Shown one piece after another: positions 42,978 through 53,220 of a stretch of 64,000 bases of DNA (positions are counted from its first letter, which is position 1; each line of letters begins with the position of its first letter). The position numbers and the translations under genes were made by a program. A model generated the notes under the pieces. The model had not been told where the DNA came from, made no database searches, and saw nothing but the letters and a program-made list of their open reading frames with translations. This stretch comes from Drosophila miranda (taxonomy: Eukaryota > Arthropoda > Insecta > Diptera > Drosophilidae), in NCBI RefSeq assembly GCF_003369915.1, contig NC_046676.1:4774001-4838000 (forward strand), read 5' to 3'.

Positions 42978-44101
42978 CAAAACGAGGGGGAACGTTGTGA
43001 GTTGCTGCGGAGACCGCAACTCTACATTTATACCCGATACTTAGTCAGTATGGCTCTCCTTAGGCAGACGCCGCTAATATTAAACGACACGACAAAGAGA
43101 GAGACAGAAAATCAGTCTGAGCGTGACGTCGGTCGCTGCGTAGCCACTGCAAATTAATTTGTTCCTTTTGGCTATAAAAATGATCCGATCTGATCCAGAT
43201 TCAGCAATCTGATAGATATGGTCATTATCTATGATTCTGCGTTTTTAGTTTTCTCGAATATGCAGTATTGTGGATGCAACAGATTTTCGTCTTTTGTGGG
43301 GGCGGAAGGGGGTGGGGCGAAATTCTGAGATATACGTTTTATAGTGAGATCTAACAGAAGTGCGGATACCAAATTTGGTTACTCTAGCCTTAATAGTCTC
43401 TGAGATTTGAGGATGCCCCAGATTTTCGTCCTTTGCGGGGGCGGAAGGGGGTGTGGCGAAATTTGGACACGAAACGGTCAAGGTCCGATATCACAGGAGT
43501 GTGGATACCAAATTTGGTTGCTCTGGCTCTAATAGGTTCTGAGATCCTTGAACTCATATTTTGCAATTGGCAAAACCGACCATGAAACCTGTGTGTTAGA
43601 GAGAGACAGAGCGAGAAAGAATGAAATTGTTTTCTTGATTCTGGCTATAATAATTATACGATCTGGTTGAGATTTTACACTCTAGAACATATAGTCATTT
43701 TCTACGATTCTTCGTTTTTGGTTTTATCGTATCTTTAAAAATGTGGATGCCACAGATTTTCGTTCTTTGTGGGGGCGGAAGTGAGCGGGGCGAAGCTTTG
43801 AAATATTTTTGTAGCAGTGACATATCACAGAAGTCTGGATCCAAAACATCGTTGCTCTAGATCTTATAGTCTTTGAGCACTAGGCGCTGAAGGGGACGGA
43901 CGGACGGACGGACGGACGGACGGACGGACGGACGGACGGACAGACGGACAGACAGACAGGGCTCAATCGACTCGGCTATTGATGCTGATCAAGAATATAT
44001 ATACTTTATGGGGTCGGAAACGATTCCTTCTGGACGTTACACACATCCACTTTTACCACAAATCTAATATACCCCAATACTCATTTTGAGTATCGGGTAT
44101 A
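42978..44101 (-). mobile_element. DINE-1/mini-me-like element
   Basis: Near full length in minus orientation: begins CGAGGGGGAACGTTGTGAG with the GAGTTGC hairpin, carries a (GGAC)n tract near 43895-43945, and ends GAGTATCGGGTATA. It lies about 230 bp upstream of the truncated serpin start. Confidence 0.8.
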
Positions 44102-44285
44102 AAAAGCATAAATAGCACCAAATAGAGTGCGTGCGGGAAGAGTGGATATTAAGGGAGTATTCCAGTTTCTCAGTATCTTGAGAATTAAGAGAGAATTTTT
44201 AAGAGAAATGCATGTGGCTGAGAAGCATGTTAAAACCAGAATCAGCACAGATAACGATAAAAATAAAAATATTTCTGTGAGTACG

Positions 44286-44321
44286 TATATAAGGAGATCA
44301 CGGAATTTGGGTAGATCATTC
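44286..44321 (+). promoter_or_regulatory. TATA box and initiator of truncated serpin
   Basis: TATATAAG at 44286-44293 and TCATTC at 44316-44321, a match to the Drosophila initiator TCAKTY. The spacing from TATA start to the initiator A is 32 bp, the canonical distance. The ATG follows 13 bp after the predicted start site. Confidence 0.65.
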
Positions 44322-44330
44322 AGCTTCATC

Positions 44331-44621
44331 ATGTTGGGTAGGAGACACTAATTTTTTATCGTAGGACTTCCCATCTAATCACTTTGTGTGATACTTTTTC
44401 CCACGTCTTTCCCCAGCTTCCGAGCACACAGCATCCAAGGCCGCACTCTCACTGTTGCTCCTCCTGGGCTCTGTTCTGACTATGGCCAAGTCCGTTAACA
44501 ATTCCAGTAGCTCCGCAGGCGATGGAAAGTTTTCCTTAGAGCTTTTCGGACACCTGGCGAAGTCGGAGGCTGGTGGAAATCTCGTGTTCTCGCCGTCGTC
44601 TATCAGCACAGGCCTGGCTTT
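44331..44621 (+). pseudogene. serpin N-terminus, cut by LTR element 2
   Basis: Exon 1 44331-44337 (ATG TTG G, donor GTAGGA) and exon 2 from 44417 (after CCCCAG). Spliced, they give MLASEHTASKAALS, a hydrophobic signal (LLLLLGSVLTMA), a Ser/Asn spacer, helix A (FSLELFGHLA) and the strand NLVFSPSSISTGLAF. The frame then enters the LTR at 44622 and stops at 44658. The first-exon style, a few codons ahead of the signal, resembles the secreted serpin at 27119. It would be a fifth member of the cluster. The rest of the gene, if it survives, must lie beyond 64000. Confidence 0.88.
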
Positions 44622-47138
44622 TGTAATGTGCCAGAAATTCATATTCGTAGAGGTGTGAGATTGTATGTACGGATGGAGGTTGTACATACTTTTTTTGACG
44701 GTCAGACACCAATAGTATAGCAGGATTTCGGAACGTGTACCTCTAGCTATGCTCTAACTAGCTCGCCGGAATGTCGTGGGATCTTTCCTACTCTCCTATC
44801 TGCTATACGAACACATTCGCAAAGATGTTTTAGGTACACTTGATTTAATGTTCAAAAGGAACTCTACAAAATAAATCAAAAAGAAAAGAATGTGAATTTT
44901 AACTAACTGGTTAACCGACTACCGACAAATAGTCAGGCTATATTCCGTCGCTCTTGGGGAACTCAGATGACTTTGACCCCTTCTCTACCCTCCCTACCTT
45001 TGTATGCCGTTTAATCGACAGCATAACCCTAATCGAGCGCATCTCTATTTGATCATCGGACTTCCTCAGGCTCTACTCAGGACAAACACGAAAGGTTTAA
45101 TGTTCCATTATTATCTACTAATTATTATTTAATAATTCAAAATTTAAGGGTTTGGACTTCATGGTTTTCCAGATAAGTATAAACTTAGCATAAAGTAATT
45201 AAATAAAGAAGGAGGAAATAGTAGCAGGTTATACCTAGTTATATGTGTATATGTATATAGGACTTATGTGTAGAGAATATGGCGTAAAAGAAATTAAATT
45301 GGAAAGAAGAGAAAAATATGATAATTATATAACTAGAAGGCAAACGTGAAAGTAAAATTAGTAGCCGATCCGCTTTAAATTATGGCACGGATATGGTTGT
45401 TTTATATACCGGAATAGAAGTTTTATAAGACAGATATATATTTCGAAAATACTCGAGAATTCCGTTTAAGGAAGTTCGTAACTCACTCATACTTTATACG
45501 AATTATCCGGCGTGTCCGTTGAGCTCAAGGGGCGACGTAGGAACATATTCTGAGGAAGGGAGAAAAATTATGAATAGACAGGTCTTCACTTCTAATTCGG
45601 ATGAAACACCGATTTTCTTTCCATTTCAATACCCGTACGACGACGATTTGCCACTCAACGGCTGATCTTAAAAAAAATGTGGTTTTCATTTGCGCTAATT
45701 TCTAATTATGGGTAATTATATACATTATTGGTTTTTTATACCCGATACTCAAAATGAGTATTGGGGTATATTAGATTTGTGGTAAAAGTGGATGTGTGTA
45801 ACGTCCAGAAGGAATCGTTTCCGACCCCATAAAGTATATATATTCTTGATCAGCATCAATAGCCGAGTCGATTGAGCCCTGTCTGTCTGTCCGTCTGTCC
45901 GTCCGTCCGTCCGTCCGTCCGTCCGTCCGTCCGTCCGTCCCCTTCAGCGCCTAGTGCTCAAAGACTATAAGATCTAGAGCAACGATGTTTTGGATCCAGA
46001 CTTCTGTGATATGTCACTGCTACAAAAATATTTCAAAACTTCGCCCCGCCCACTTCCGCCCCCACAAAGAACGAAAATCTGTGGCATCCACATTTTTAAA
46101 GATACGATAAAACCAAAAACGAAGAATCGTAGAAAATGACTATATGTTCTAGAGTGTAAAATCTCAACCAGATCGTATAATTATTATAGCCAGAATCAAG
46201 AAAACAATTTCATTCTTTCTCGCTCTGTCTTTCTCTAACACACAGGTTTCATGGTCGGTTTTGCCAATTGCAAAATATGAGTTCAAGGATCTCAGAACCT
46301 ATTAGAGCCAGAGCAACCAAATTTGGTATCCACACTCCTGTGATATCGGACCTTGACCGTTTCGTGTCCAAATTTCGCCACACCCCCTTCCGCCCCCGCA
46401 AAGGACGAAAATCTGGGGCATCCTCAAATCTCAGAGACTATTAAGGCTAGAGTAACCAAATTTGGTATCCGCACTTCTGTTAGATCTCACTATAAAACGT
46501 ATATCTCAGAATTTCGCCCCACCCCCTTCCGCCCCCACAAAAGACGAAAATCTGTTGCATCCACAATATTGCATATTCAAGAAAACTAAAAACGCAGAAT
46601 CATAGATAATGACCATATCTATCAGATTGCTGAATCTGGATCAGATCGGATCATTTTTGTAGTCAAAAGCAAGAAATCAATTTGCAGTGGCCACGCAGCG
46701 CCCGACGACAAGCTCAGACTGATTTTCTGTCTCTCTCTTTGTCGTGTCGTTTAATATTAGCGGCGTCTGCCTAAGGAGAGCCATACTGACTAAGTATCGG
46801 GTATAAATGTAGAGTTGCGGTCTCCGCAGCAACTCACAACGTTCCCCCTCGTTTTCTTTTTAAATCTATAAAATACAAAAATAGTTAGTGCGTAGCCTAA
46901 TCTTTAATAAATGGAAAATCTCATGACGAGACTCAAAACTAATACTTTGGTACATTTTCACACGACGACTATTAAACGGCAGTGTGGATCGCCGCAGAAT
47001 GTTTTATTTTCACAGTTTGAGAACCACTCCACACACTGCGAAGAACTACATGCGAAAGCCTTAGCCGCGCGCTTGATTCATAAGCGAGAAGGGTGACGAG
47101 TGCGGCATATTAGTTTCTCCGTATTCGCAAGAAAACCA
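44622..47138 (-). repeat. element 2 LTR a (3' LTR of copy 1)
   Basis: Left edge is certain. The right edge is tentative, set at CA (47137-47138) before TTCTTCTCGTCTT, which on the minus strand would be a purine tract next to TG. It has about 190 bp (about 44754-44945) and a second segment (about 45258-45362) absent from LTRs b and c, and carries a DINE-1-like copy. Confidence 0.65.
45737..46855 (+). mobile_element. DINE-1/mini-me-like element inside LTR a
   Basis: Full-length copy with the palindromic left end, about ten GTCC units near 45898-45942, and the hairpin right end. It occupies the same site, between ATTATTGGTTTTT and CTTTTTAAATC, as the copies in LTRs b and c. Confidence 0.85.
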
Positions 47139-47919
47139 TTCTTCTCGTCTTACTCCAAAATGTACTTCAGCTCAAGTATGCATCCACATAACTTCGGGTT
47201 TCACTCTAGTATATCTTCGGACGGCTCTTTCTGGTTTATTTGGTTGTAGTTATCGTTGGTTTATGTAGATGCTGGTTCCTGGGAAATCCGAGGTCTTTCC
47301 CAGATCTACTAAGAAATCGATGGACTTTGACGACCTCGTTCTTGGAGGGGGGGTCAATTGGTTTTTCTTTCCCAGTGTCGAACGTAGTAAGATTTCCAGC
47401 CCTATGATACGAGACTGTTAAAGCTGTGTCACTATTGTAAGGTCCAAATACCTTTTATTTTTCTTAATCCAAAAGGAATAATGTAGTCCACCAGAACTTC
47501 AATTTACTTGGCACGTGTTTGATTGCACAACGTTTTCAAATTCACTTGGATCTATATATTTGTATAAAAAGACACATCCGAACGGAGTAATCGTACGATG
47601 CTTAGCAAAGCTTACACATAGCTTCCACGACTAACGGAGTAATCGTATGATTTCTAGTAAAGCTTTAAAACATAACTCCCACAGATCCACGCTGCTTCTC
47701 TAAATTAGACATTAAGCTCTTCAATGGAAGCTTTAACTACTGCTCTCTTGTAATTGATCTCTTATCTTGTTTTTGTAAAGAGAAGAGTTAATGTTAAACG
47801 CGAGGGCCGTACTTCCCAAGCTGTTCTCTGGAGTTTTAGAGTCACAACTGGCCACTACACCACAGTTGAGGAAGCGCTAGTTTTAACTGGCGAAGCCTAA
47901 ACGGAAAAAGGACAGTTGC

Positions 47920-50475
47920 CTAGTGTTTCACTTGTATGTCTTTGAGGTGAAATATTCCTAAGTTTTTACCCTGTTCGTTCTTCAGTTGATAATAGGATGA
48001 GCCAACTCGTCTAGATACCACGGCTGAAATAAAAACCGGCGCTAACTTTGCATTGAACTTTTTAAGAGCATTGCTTTGGCAGAAATTGCGGGCAAGTACT
48101 GGCTCTCCAACCTTAAACTCTACTTTCCGACAGCGTAGATTATATCGCCTAGCATTTTGTTCATGTGACTCTTTCACCTTTTTCTTTGCCGATTCGCGAA
48201 TAATTTGTAGTGCTTCCGGATAACTAATGCGGCTATCCTCCGATAAGAGTCTTAAGCGGCAAAGCAACTCATAGTCTTTGCCATTCAGAATCATATTTTG
48301 TCCAAAGGTTAGGAAATAGGGCGAGTACCCGGTGCTTTGGTGAATGTTGGATCTGAGAGCAGCACTGATTTCCGGTAATTTGGTATCCCAAGTGGAATGA
48401 TCCCGGCTTATGTAAGCTCTTATAGCTGCTAACACCGATCTATTGAGTCTCTCACTGGCATTCGCCTGTGGTGAATATATCGCCGTACGAATATGTTGTA
48501 TCCCAAAGCGGGTTAGAAAAGCCTGAAAGGCTCCAGAAACGAATTGAGATCCGTTATCTGTTAATATCACCTCGGGGACTCCAAATGTACAGAACAAATA
48601 ATTTTCGAGGTAATCGCACACCCGATTGGAAGTAAACACCGTAAGAGGGCATAGGAAATGAAATTTTGTGAAGTGATCTACGATAATAAGTAAACCAATA
48701 TGCCCTTTCTTGGATCGGGGATATGGACCCAGCAAATCCATATAAAGCTTTTGAAACGGACGATCAGACACCATTGGTTTTCCAATGGGTGGTTTCAACA
48801 CGGTGTTCGGGTGTTTGGTGTGACGACACACTTCACAATGAGTTACATACTCACGTATTTGCTTGTTCATTTTTGGCCAAAACAAATATCTTTTAATCTT
48901 TTCGATGGTTTTCCCTACTCCACTGTGAGCGGCATTGGGCGGATCATGGGCCCGCGAGATTACACCTTGGGTGAGTTCCCTAGGAATCCACAATTTCCAA
49001 GATAGATTATCTACACCATTATTTCCCTGATCAGGTTCGGTTCTTTTGTAGAAAAAATCATTGAGAATCTTCAAGTCTGGTAATTTGTCTTGCTTAGCGC
49101 GAATGTTATCAATTAAGGTCATATATTCTGGTGATTTAAATTCTGCGGCAGATAGATCAACTATCGGACCCTGCTCTTCCATTTCAGAAACAGTAATTTC
49201 CTCTTTACGCGATAGGGCATCCGCTACCACGTTTAGTGAGCCCTTCCGGTGCGTTATCTCAAAAGAGAATCCCTGTAGTTTTATGGCCCATCGAGCTAAT
49301 CTACCAGACAACTCCTTCTGACGCATAAGCCATTGTAATGAGGCATGATCGGTTATCACCTCGAATGCCTGACCTTCTACATAAGCACGAAACTTTTTAA
49401 TTCCCTTTATCACCGCTAAACATTCTAATTCCGTGACTGAGTAGTTTTTCTGAGCTTTAGATAGCTTCTCGGACATGAATGCTACGGGTAATTCTTCTCC
49501 TTCTTCGTTTTTCTGAGCTAACACACAACCAATTCCTACAGTACTAGCATCACATAACAGCAAAAAGGGTTTTGAGAAATCAGGAGTAGACAAAATGGGA
49601 GCTGACGTCAGGCACTGTTTAAGTTTTTCAAATGCCTGATTGGCCAAAGGGTTCCACGCATACGCTTTCGGTTTCTTTAATAGTTCTGTGAGGGCGCAAC
49701 TTACCGTTGCATAATTGTCGACGAAACGACGGTACCACCCAGCAAGACCAAGGAATCGTCGCAATTGTTTCACCGTCTTGGGAACGGGGAATTCTTTAAT
49801 AGCTTCAATTTTACTCGGATCCGTCTTTACCTGTCCGTATCCAATGATGAACCTCAGATACTTAATCTCACGCATGCAAAAGTGCGACTTGGCAATGTTT
49901 ATCGTAAGATTAGCCTTTCGTAAGTGTACTGCAACTTCTCTCAGTAACATTAAATGGGATTCGAAATCGTCTGATAAAATTAGAAAGTCATTGAGGTAAA
50001 CAAACACTCTCGTACGCAAGTTAGCAGGTATTACCTTATCCATTAAACGACAGAGGGTTTGTGAGGCATTGGTTAGACCAAAAGGCATAACTTTGTATTG
50101 ATACAGCGGTCGGTTAGGTATGGTAAACGCGGTGTATTGGCGTGAAGACTCCTCTAGGGGAATTTGCCAATAAGCATGCTTCATATCGAGTCCCGTTATG
50201 TATTTGGCAGGTGACAATCGACTGAGTATCCCATCTATATGGGGAAGGGGGTATGCATCTTTTCGGGTATATTTGTTGATCTCTCGAGAATCAAGGCATA
50301 ACCTATTCTTGTTCCCTTTCTTTACTAGGACGCAATTGCTACTCCATGGACTATTTGAAGGTTCTATCACGCCCAGCTTAATCATCTTCTCTACTTCTTC
50401 GAACATCACTTTCTCTTTCGCGGGGGAAATGGGCCAATGTCGTTGTTTGACGGGTACTTCGGCATTGATTACCAT
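47920..50475 (-). CDS. element 2 copy 1 pol: RT, RNase H, integrase
   Basis: Long frame of 851 codons. RT: GLDMKHAYWQI (motif A), MPFGLTNASQT (motif B) and FVYLNDFLILS (motif C). RNase H: FLLLCDASTVGIG, YSVTELECLAV and VITDHASLQWL. Integrase: HSGVGKTIEKIKRYLFWP then HCEVCRHTK (HHCC finger), LYMDLLGPYP, VILTDNGSQF and YSPQANASERLNRS (D, D, E). The motif C codon at 49990-49992 is AAT (Asn) where copy 2 has GAT (Asp, YLDD), which should abolish polymerase activity. A 77-nt deletion (junction at 50500/50501) puts this frame out of phase with the protease. The start of this frame is therefore not a natural protein start. Confidence 0.93.
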   Translation of the reverse strand: MVINAEVPVKQRHWPISPAKEKVMFEEVEKMIKLGVIEPSNSPWSSNCVLVKKGNKNRLCLDSREINKYTRKDAYPLPHIDGILSRLSPAKYITGLDMKHAYWQIPLEESSRQYTAFTIPNRPLYQYKVMPFGLTNASQTLCRLMDKVIPANLRTRVFVYLNDFLILSDDFESHLMLLREVAVHLRKANLTINIAKSHFCMREIKYLRFIIGYGQVKTDPSKIEAIKEFPVPKTVKQLRRFLGLAGWYRRFVDNYATVSCALTELLKKPKAYAWNPLANQAFEKLKQCLTSAPILSTPDFSKPFLLLCDASTVGIGCVLAQKNEEGEELPVAFMSEKLSKAQKNYSVTELECLAVIKGIKKFRAYVEGQAFEVITDHASLQWLMRQKELSGRLARWAIKLQGFSFEITHRKGSLNVVADALSRKEEITVSEMEEQGPIVDLSAAEFKSPEYMTLIDNIRAKQDKLPDLKILNDFFYKRTEPDQGNNGVDNLSWKLWIPRELTQGVISRAHDPPNAAHSGVGKTIEKIKRYLFWPKMNKQIREYVTHCEVCRHTKHPNTVLKPPIGKPMVSDRPFQKLYMDLLGPYPRSKKGHIGLLIIVDHFTKFHFLCPLTVFTSNRVCDYLENYLFCTFGVPEVILTDNGSQFVSGAFQAFLTRFGIQHIRTAIYSPQANASERLNRSVLAAIRAYISRDHSTWDTKLPEISAALRSNIHQSTGYSPYFLTFGQNMILNGKDYELLCRLRLLSEDSRISYPEALQIIRESAKKKVKESHEQNARRYNLRCRKVEFKVGEPVLARNFCQSNALKKFNAKLAPVFISAVVSRRVGSSYYQLKNEQGKNLGIFHLKDIQVKH

Positions 50476-50878
50476 AGAATGTTGTATTAGGTGTGTACGA
50501 ATGCATTTTAGGCGTTTCCTTCATAATCGTGTCGTCTCTATTCTCCAAACAGCTAACAGTTGCTTCTCGGGTCAATAATTGGGATAGAAGACCGAAATCT
50601 TTCCAAAAGTCAACTCCTAAATAAACATCTTGCTTTAAATCTGGTATGATAAAGAACTCTACTTCCTTAACTATTTTACGGAATTCAATCGGAACCACCA
50701 ATTTGGACACTACGGTACAAGCTTCGTTGCTGGCAGTGCGTATGGTTCCCAAACACTTCTGAGATTGTGGGTGATGTGCTGAAAAGGTTGCTGCTCTCCC
50801 ACCCAAACAACTAATGGTTGTTCCTGAATCCAGCAAAGCCTTATAAGTTTTCCCTTCGATCATTACCTCCGTGTACAA
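50378..50878 (-). pseudogene. element 2 copy 1 protease, frame broken twice
   Basis: Aspartic protease with active site LLDSGTTISCLG, where copy 2 has the usual DSGA. Upstream, about 28 nt present in copy 2 are missing near 50904. Downstream, 77 nt are missing near 50500. Neither is a multiple of three, so protease is separated from both its upstream pol leader and the RT. Confidence 0.85.
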
Positions 50879-51119
50879 TCGGTTATCTGAACTCAGAATA
50901 ACTGGACCTTTTTCCAGAACGCTCGTCTCCGGACCGTCGATCGTTTGGGCTTAACTATCAATTTAAACCACGTATTCACATTTTCTGAATCTAACTCTTT
51001 GCTCTCCATCGTTTGAGTCGCTACATCTATACCTGTACAAATTTGGTGTAGTATCATATCCGGTTTTACGTCAGCTACCCCTTCGGAAAGCCCTCTTAAG
51101 GTAGTTGGTTTACTTTCGT

Positions 51120-52616
51120 TTAGTTGCTGTTCTTGGTCGGATGTACTGACTGGGCCCCGGTCGGTACATCCCGTTTCAAGTTTTTCGCTGGGTTACATTT
51201 GACGCATCGAGGTTTATAAATATCCTTAGCACCACACCCATAGCAGAAAATTCGCCTTTCTCCTAAACAATCATCAAAACGATGCCCTTCCTGGTCGCAG
51301 TTCCAGCATACTAGTTTCTTACGATAAATCTGCGAAACGTCTTCTTCCTCCATATCTTCATTGTCCGTAAGTATTTCTGCTACATTCGGTTTGCTGAATT
51401 TACCTCGTGGAAAAGGGTTATGGTTGTCTTTACAGAAGTTTTCGTGCTTGCGAACTTCTTCTCTCAGGCCAGTTCGATCGCTGATTTTGAGATGCAAGAG
51501 TTCATATCTGAGGGCCGTTTTTGCGTTACGTTTTAAAATGTCTACTAACTTATTTTCGCTAACCTCGTGTGAGAGCCTGGACACTAATTCTTCGACGGCC
51601 GTCTGGTAATCGTCAAACGATTCACCCTCTCTCTGACGGCGTTTTCTAATCAACTCCCACAAGTCGAAATCATCTTTAGCATCATCGAATCGTTGTCTAA
51701 ACGAGGCAGAAAAAGTTTGCCAAGAAAACTGTGGGTTCTTTCTATGGAAGTTCCAAAACCAATCGCTGGCTTTAGACGAGAAAAGCAGATGCATATTGTC
51801 ACAGAGTAATTCGTTATCGTTATTTAAAGTGGAGGATGTAAGTGAACGAACCCTGTACAGGAATTCGTCGACGTGCATAGCGTCTTTGGATCCGTCAAAC
51901 TTTAGTCGCCAACTGGCTAAGATATTAGCGGCCTTCCCAGGAGCTATTGCCCTGTTAGAGACATTTGGATGTGGTAATCCCCTTTCCCTTCCATTTTCTG
52001 AAGACAACGAGTTTCCTGTTAAATTAGGCTCGTGATTTTGCCTTGTCGCTTGCACAGGCGTGCTATCTGAAGCTATAGTCATCCTACCTAATTGTCCGCG
52101 TAGGTTTTCTTCGATCAAATTCTTAACGAATGAACTTAGCTCCACCATCATATCTTTCTGCTCACCTTTTATCAGGGCTTGTATAACCTCAAGGGTTCTT
52201 TCCGGCATATCTCCTTCGCCCGACCTATGGCTGATACTGCCCAAAGAATTATCCCGAAATTGTTGAGACTGCAACCTAGTATGCATCCCTCTGCGCGATG
52301 TAGTTCCCCGTCCCTGTTTAGGCCTAGCCCCTCTTGACTTTTGATGTCCTCTCTCCGAACCCATGTCGGGTGGTAATTCGGCTGCTAGAGTATTCTCATC
52401 AATCGAAAGTTCCTCCGGATTCAACTCCGCCCTACATACGGGGCAATTTCTGTTATTCTTCACGAACTCTTTCATGCAAGTATCATGATACCGGTGCCCA
52501 CAAGACGCAGTACATATTAGTTGACTTCTTCTTATGGCTTCTTGACATATACCACATATCTGGGCGTCCACGTCACCCGACGCCTTGCCCCCTGGAGTAC
52601 GTTGTACTGGTGACAT
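51120..52616 (-). CDS. element 2 copy 1 Gag with N-terminal RING-H2 finger
   Basis: Intact 498-aa Gag. Residues 21-61 form a RING-H2 finger: C-x2-C-x14-C-x-H-x2-H-x2-C-x10-C-x2-C (CGIC ... CGHRYHDTC ... CPVC). This type of fold usually binds E2 enzymes in ubiquitin ligases. A basic, Arg/Gln-rich linker follows, then a gypsy-type capsid region (WRLKFDGSKDAMHVDEFLYRV, SDWFWNFHRKNPQFSWQTF, EGESFDDYQTAVEELVSRL) and a zinc knuckle CWNCDQEGHRFDDC plus a second Cys cluster (CYGCG ... CVKC) at the end. Pol begins in the -1 frame at the gag stop, consistent with -1 frameshifting. The ATG at 52614-52616 starts just before the RING. The RING is present in both copies, so it is part of the element. Confidence 0.92.
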   Translation of the reverse strand: MSPVQRTPGGKASGDVDAQICGICQEAIRRSQLICTASCGHRYHDTCMKEFVKNNRNCPVCRAELNPEELSIDENTLAAELPPDMGSERGHQKSRGARPKQGRGTTSRRGMHTRLQSQQFRDNSLGSISHRSGEGDMPERTLEVIQALIKGEQKDMMVELSSFVKNLIEENLRGQLGRMTIASDSTPVQATRQNHEPNLTGNSLSSENGRERGLPHPNVSNRAIAPGKAANILASWRLKFDGSKDAMHVDEFLYRVRSLTSSTLNNDNELLCDNMHLLFSSKASDWFWNFHRKNPQFSWQTFSASFRQRFDDAKDDFDLWELIRKRRQREGESFDDYQTAVEELVSRLSHEVSENKLVDILKRNAKTALRYELLHLKISDRTGLREEVRKHENFCKDNHNPFPRGKFSKPNVAEILTDNEDMEEEDVSQIYRKKLVCWNCDQEGHRFDDCLGERRIFCYGCGAKDIYKPRCVKCNPAKNLKRDVPTGAQSVHPTKNSN

Positions 52617-53197
52617 GTTAAGGTAACCCAGTAATACGAGTTCTGATCACTAAATGTGGAAATCCCTAATTATAGGACCAAAGCTTCAATAAATTCTACA
52701 AAATTTTCCTAAATACCCAATATTTGTCCTTTTCGAGCTTGACTCCGTCCGATATACGCTTTCTCTTGTCGCCGGAATATAACCTCAATGAAATCTAAAT
52801 TGGTCTATGGTATGTTTATGTGGTCGGTAACCTTGGCAATGGCTAATTTCCAAATCTATATCTAGAAAATTAGACTTCCGAAAGCCATCGATACTCTTCC
52901 CTCATAAACTCTTTTGGGGTTATCCTATTATAATTTGGCCGACCTATCCGCCTTTGTGAATAGCTGTCGTATATTCGCAAATTAATTCTGGTAACAAACA
53001 AAATATCAGTTTCCATCCCTTGCTACCTGTCGGATTCTATTTGGTTAGGTATTCCGAAACTCAGAATCTTAAACCCAAAATTCCATCAATATCCTCCGTT
53101 ACAGTAGTTGGACGGGAAGTATTAATTTTAATGTGGAATTTAAAATTGCAACGAGCAAAGTTTTTGGGGGTTTTAACCAGTAGTAGCTCGTACTCTG

Positions 53198-53215
53198 GCC
53201 CCACGTTGGGCGCCA
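53198..53215 (-). promoter_or_regulatory. element 2 copy 1 primer-binding site
   Basis: Minus strand TGGCGCCCAACGTGGGGC, five bases inside LTR b, a Lys-tRNA-type PBS as in many gypsy-group elements. Confidence 0.85.
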
Positions 53216-53220
53216 ATCTA

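Noticed and set aside
46911..47096. 61-codon frame repeated at 55169-55354
   Set aside because: Repeated because it is in the LTR. It has no domain and lies opposite to the element's coding strand.
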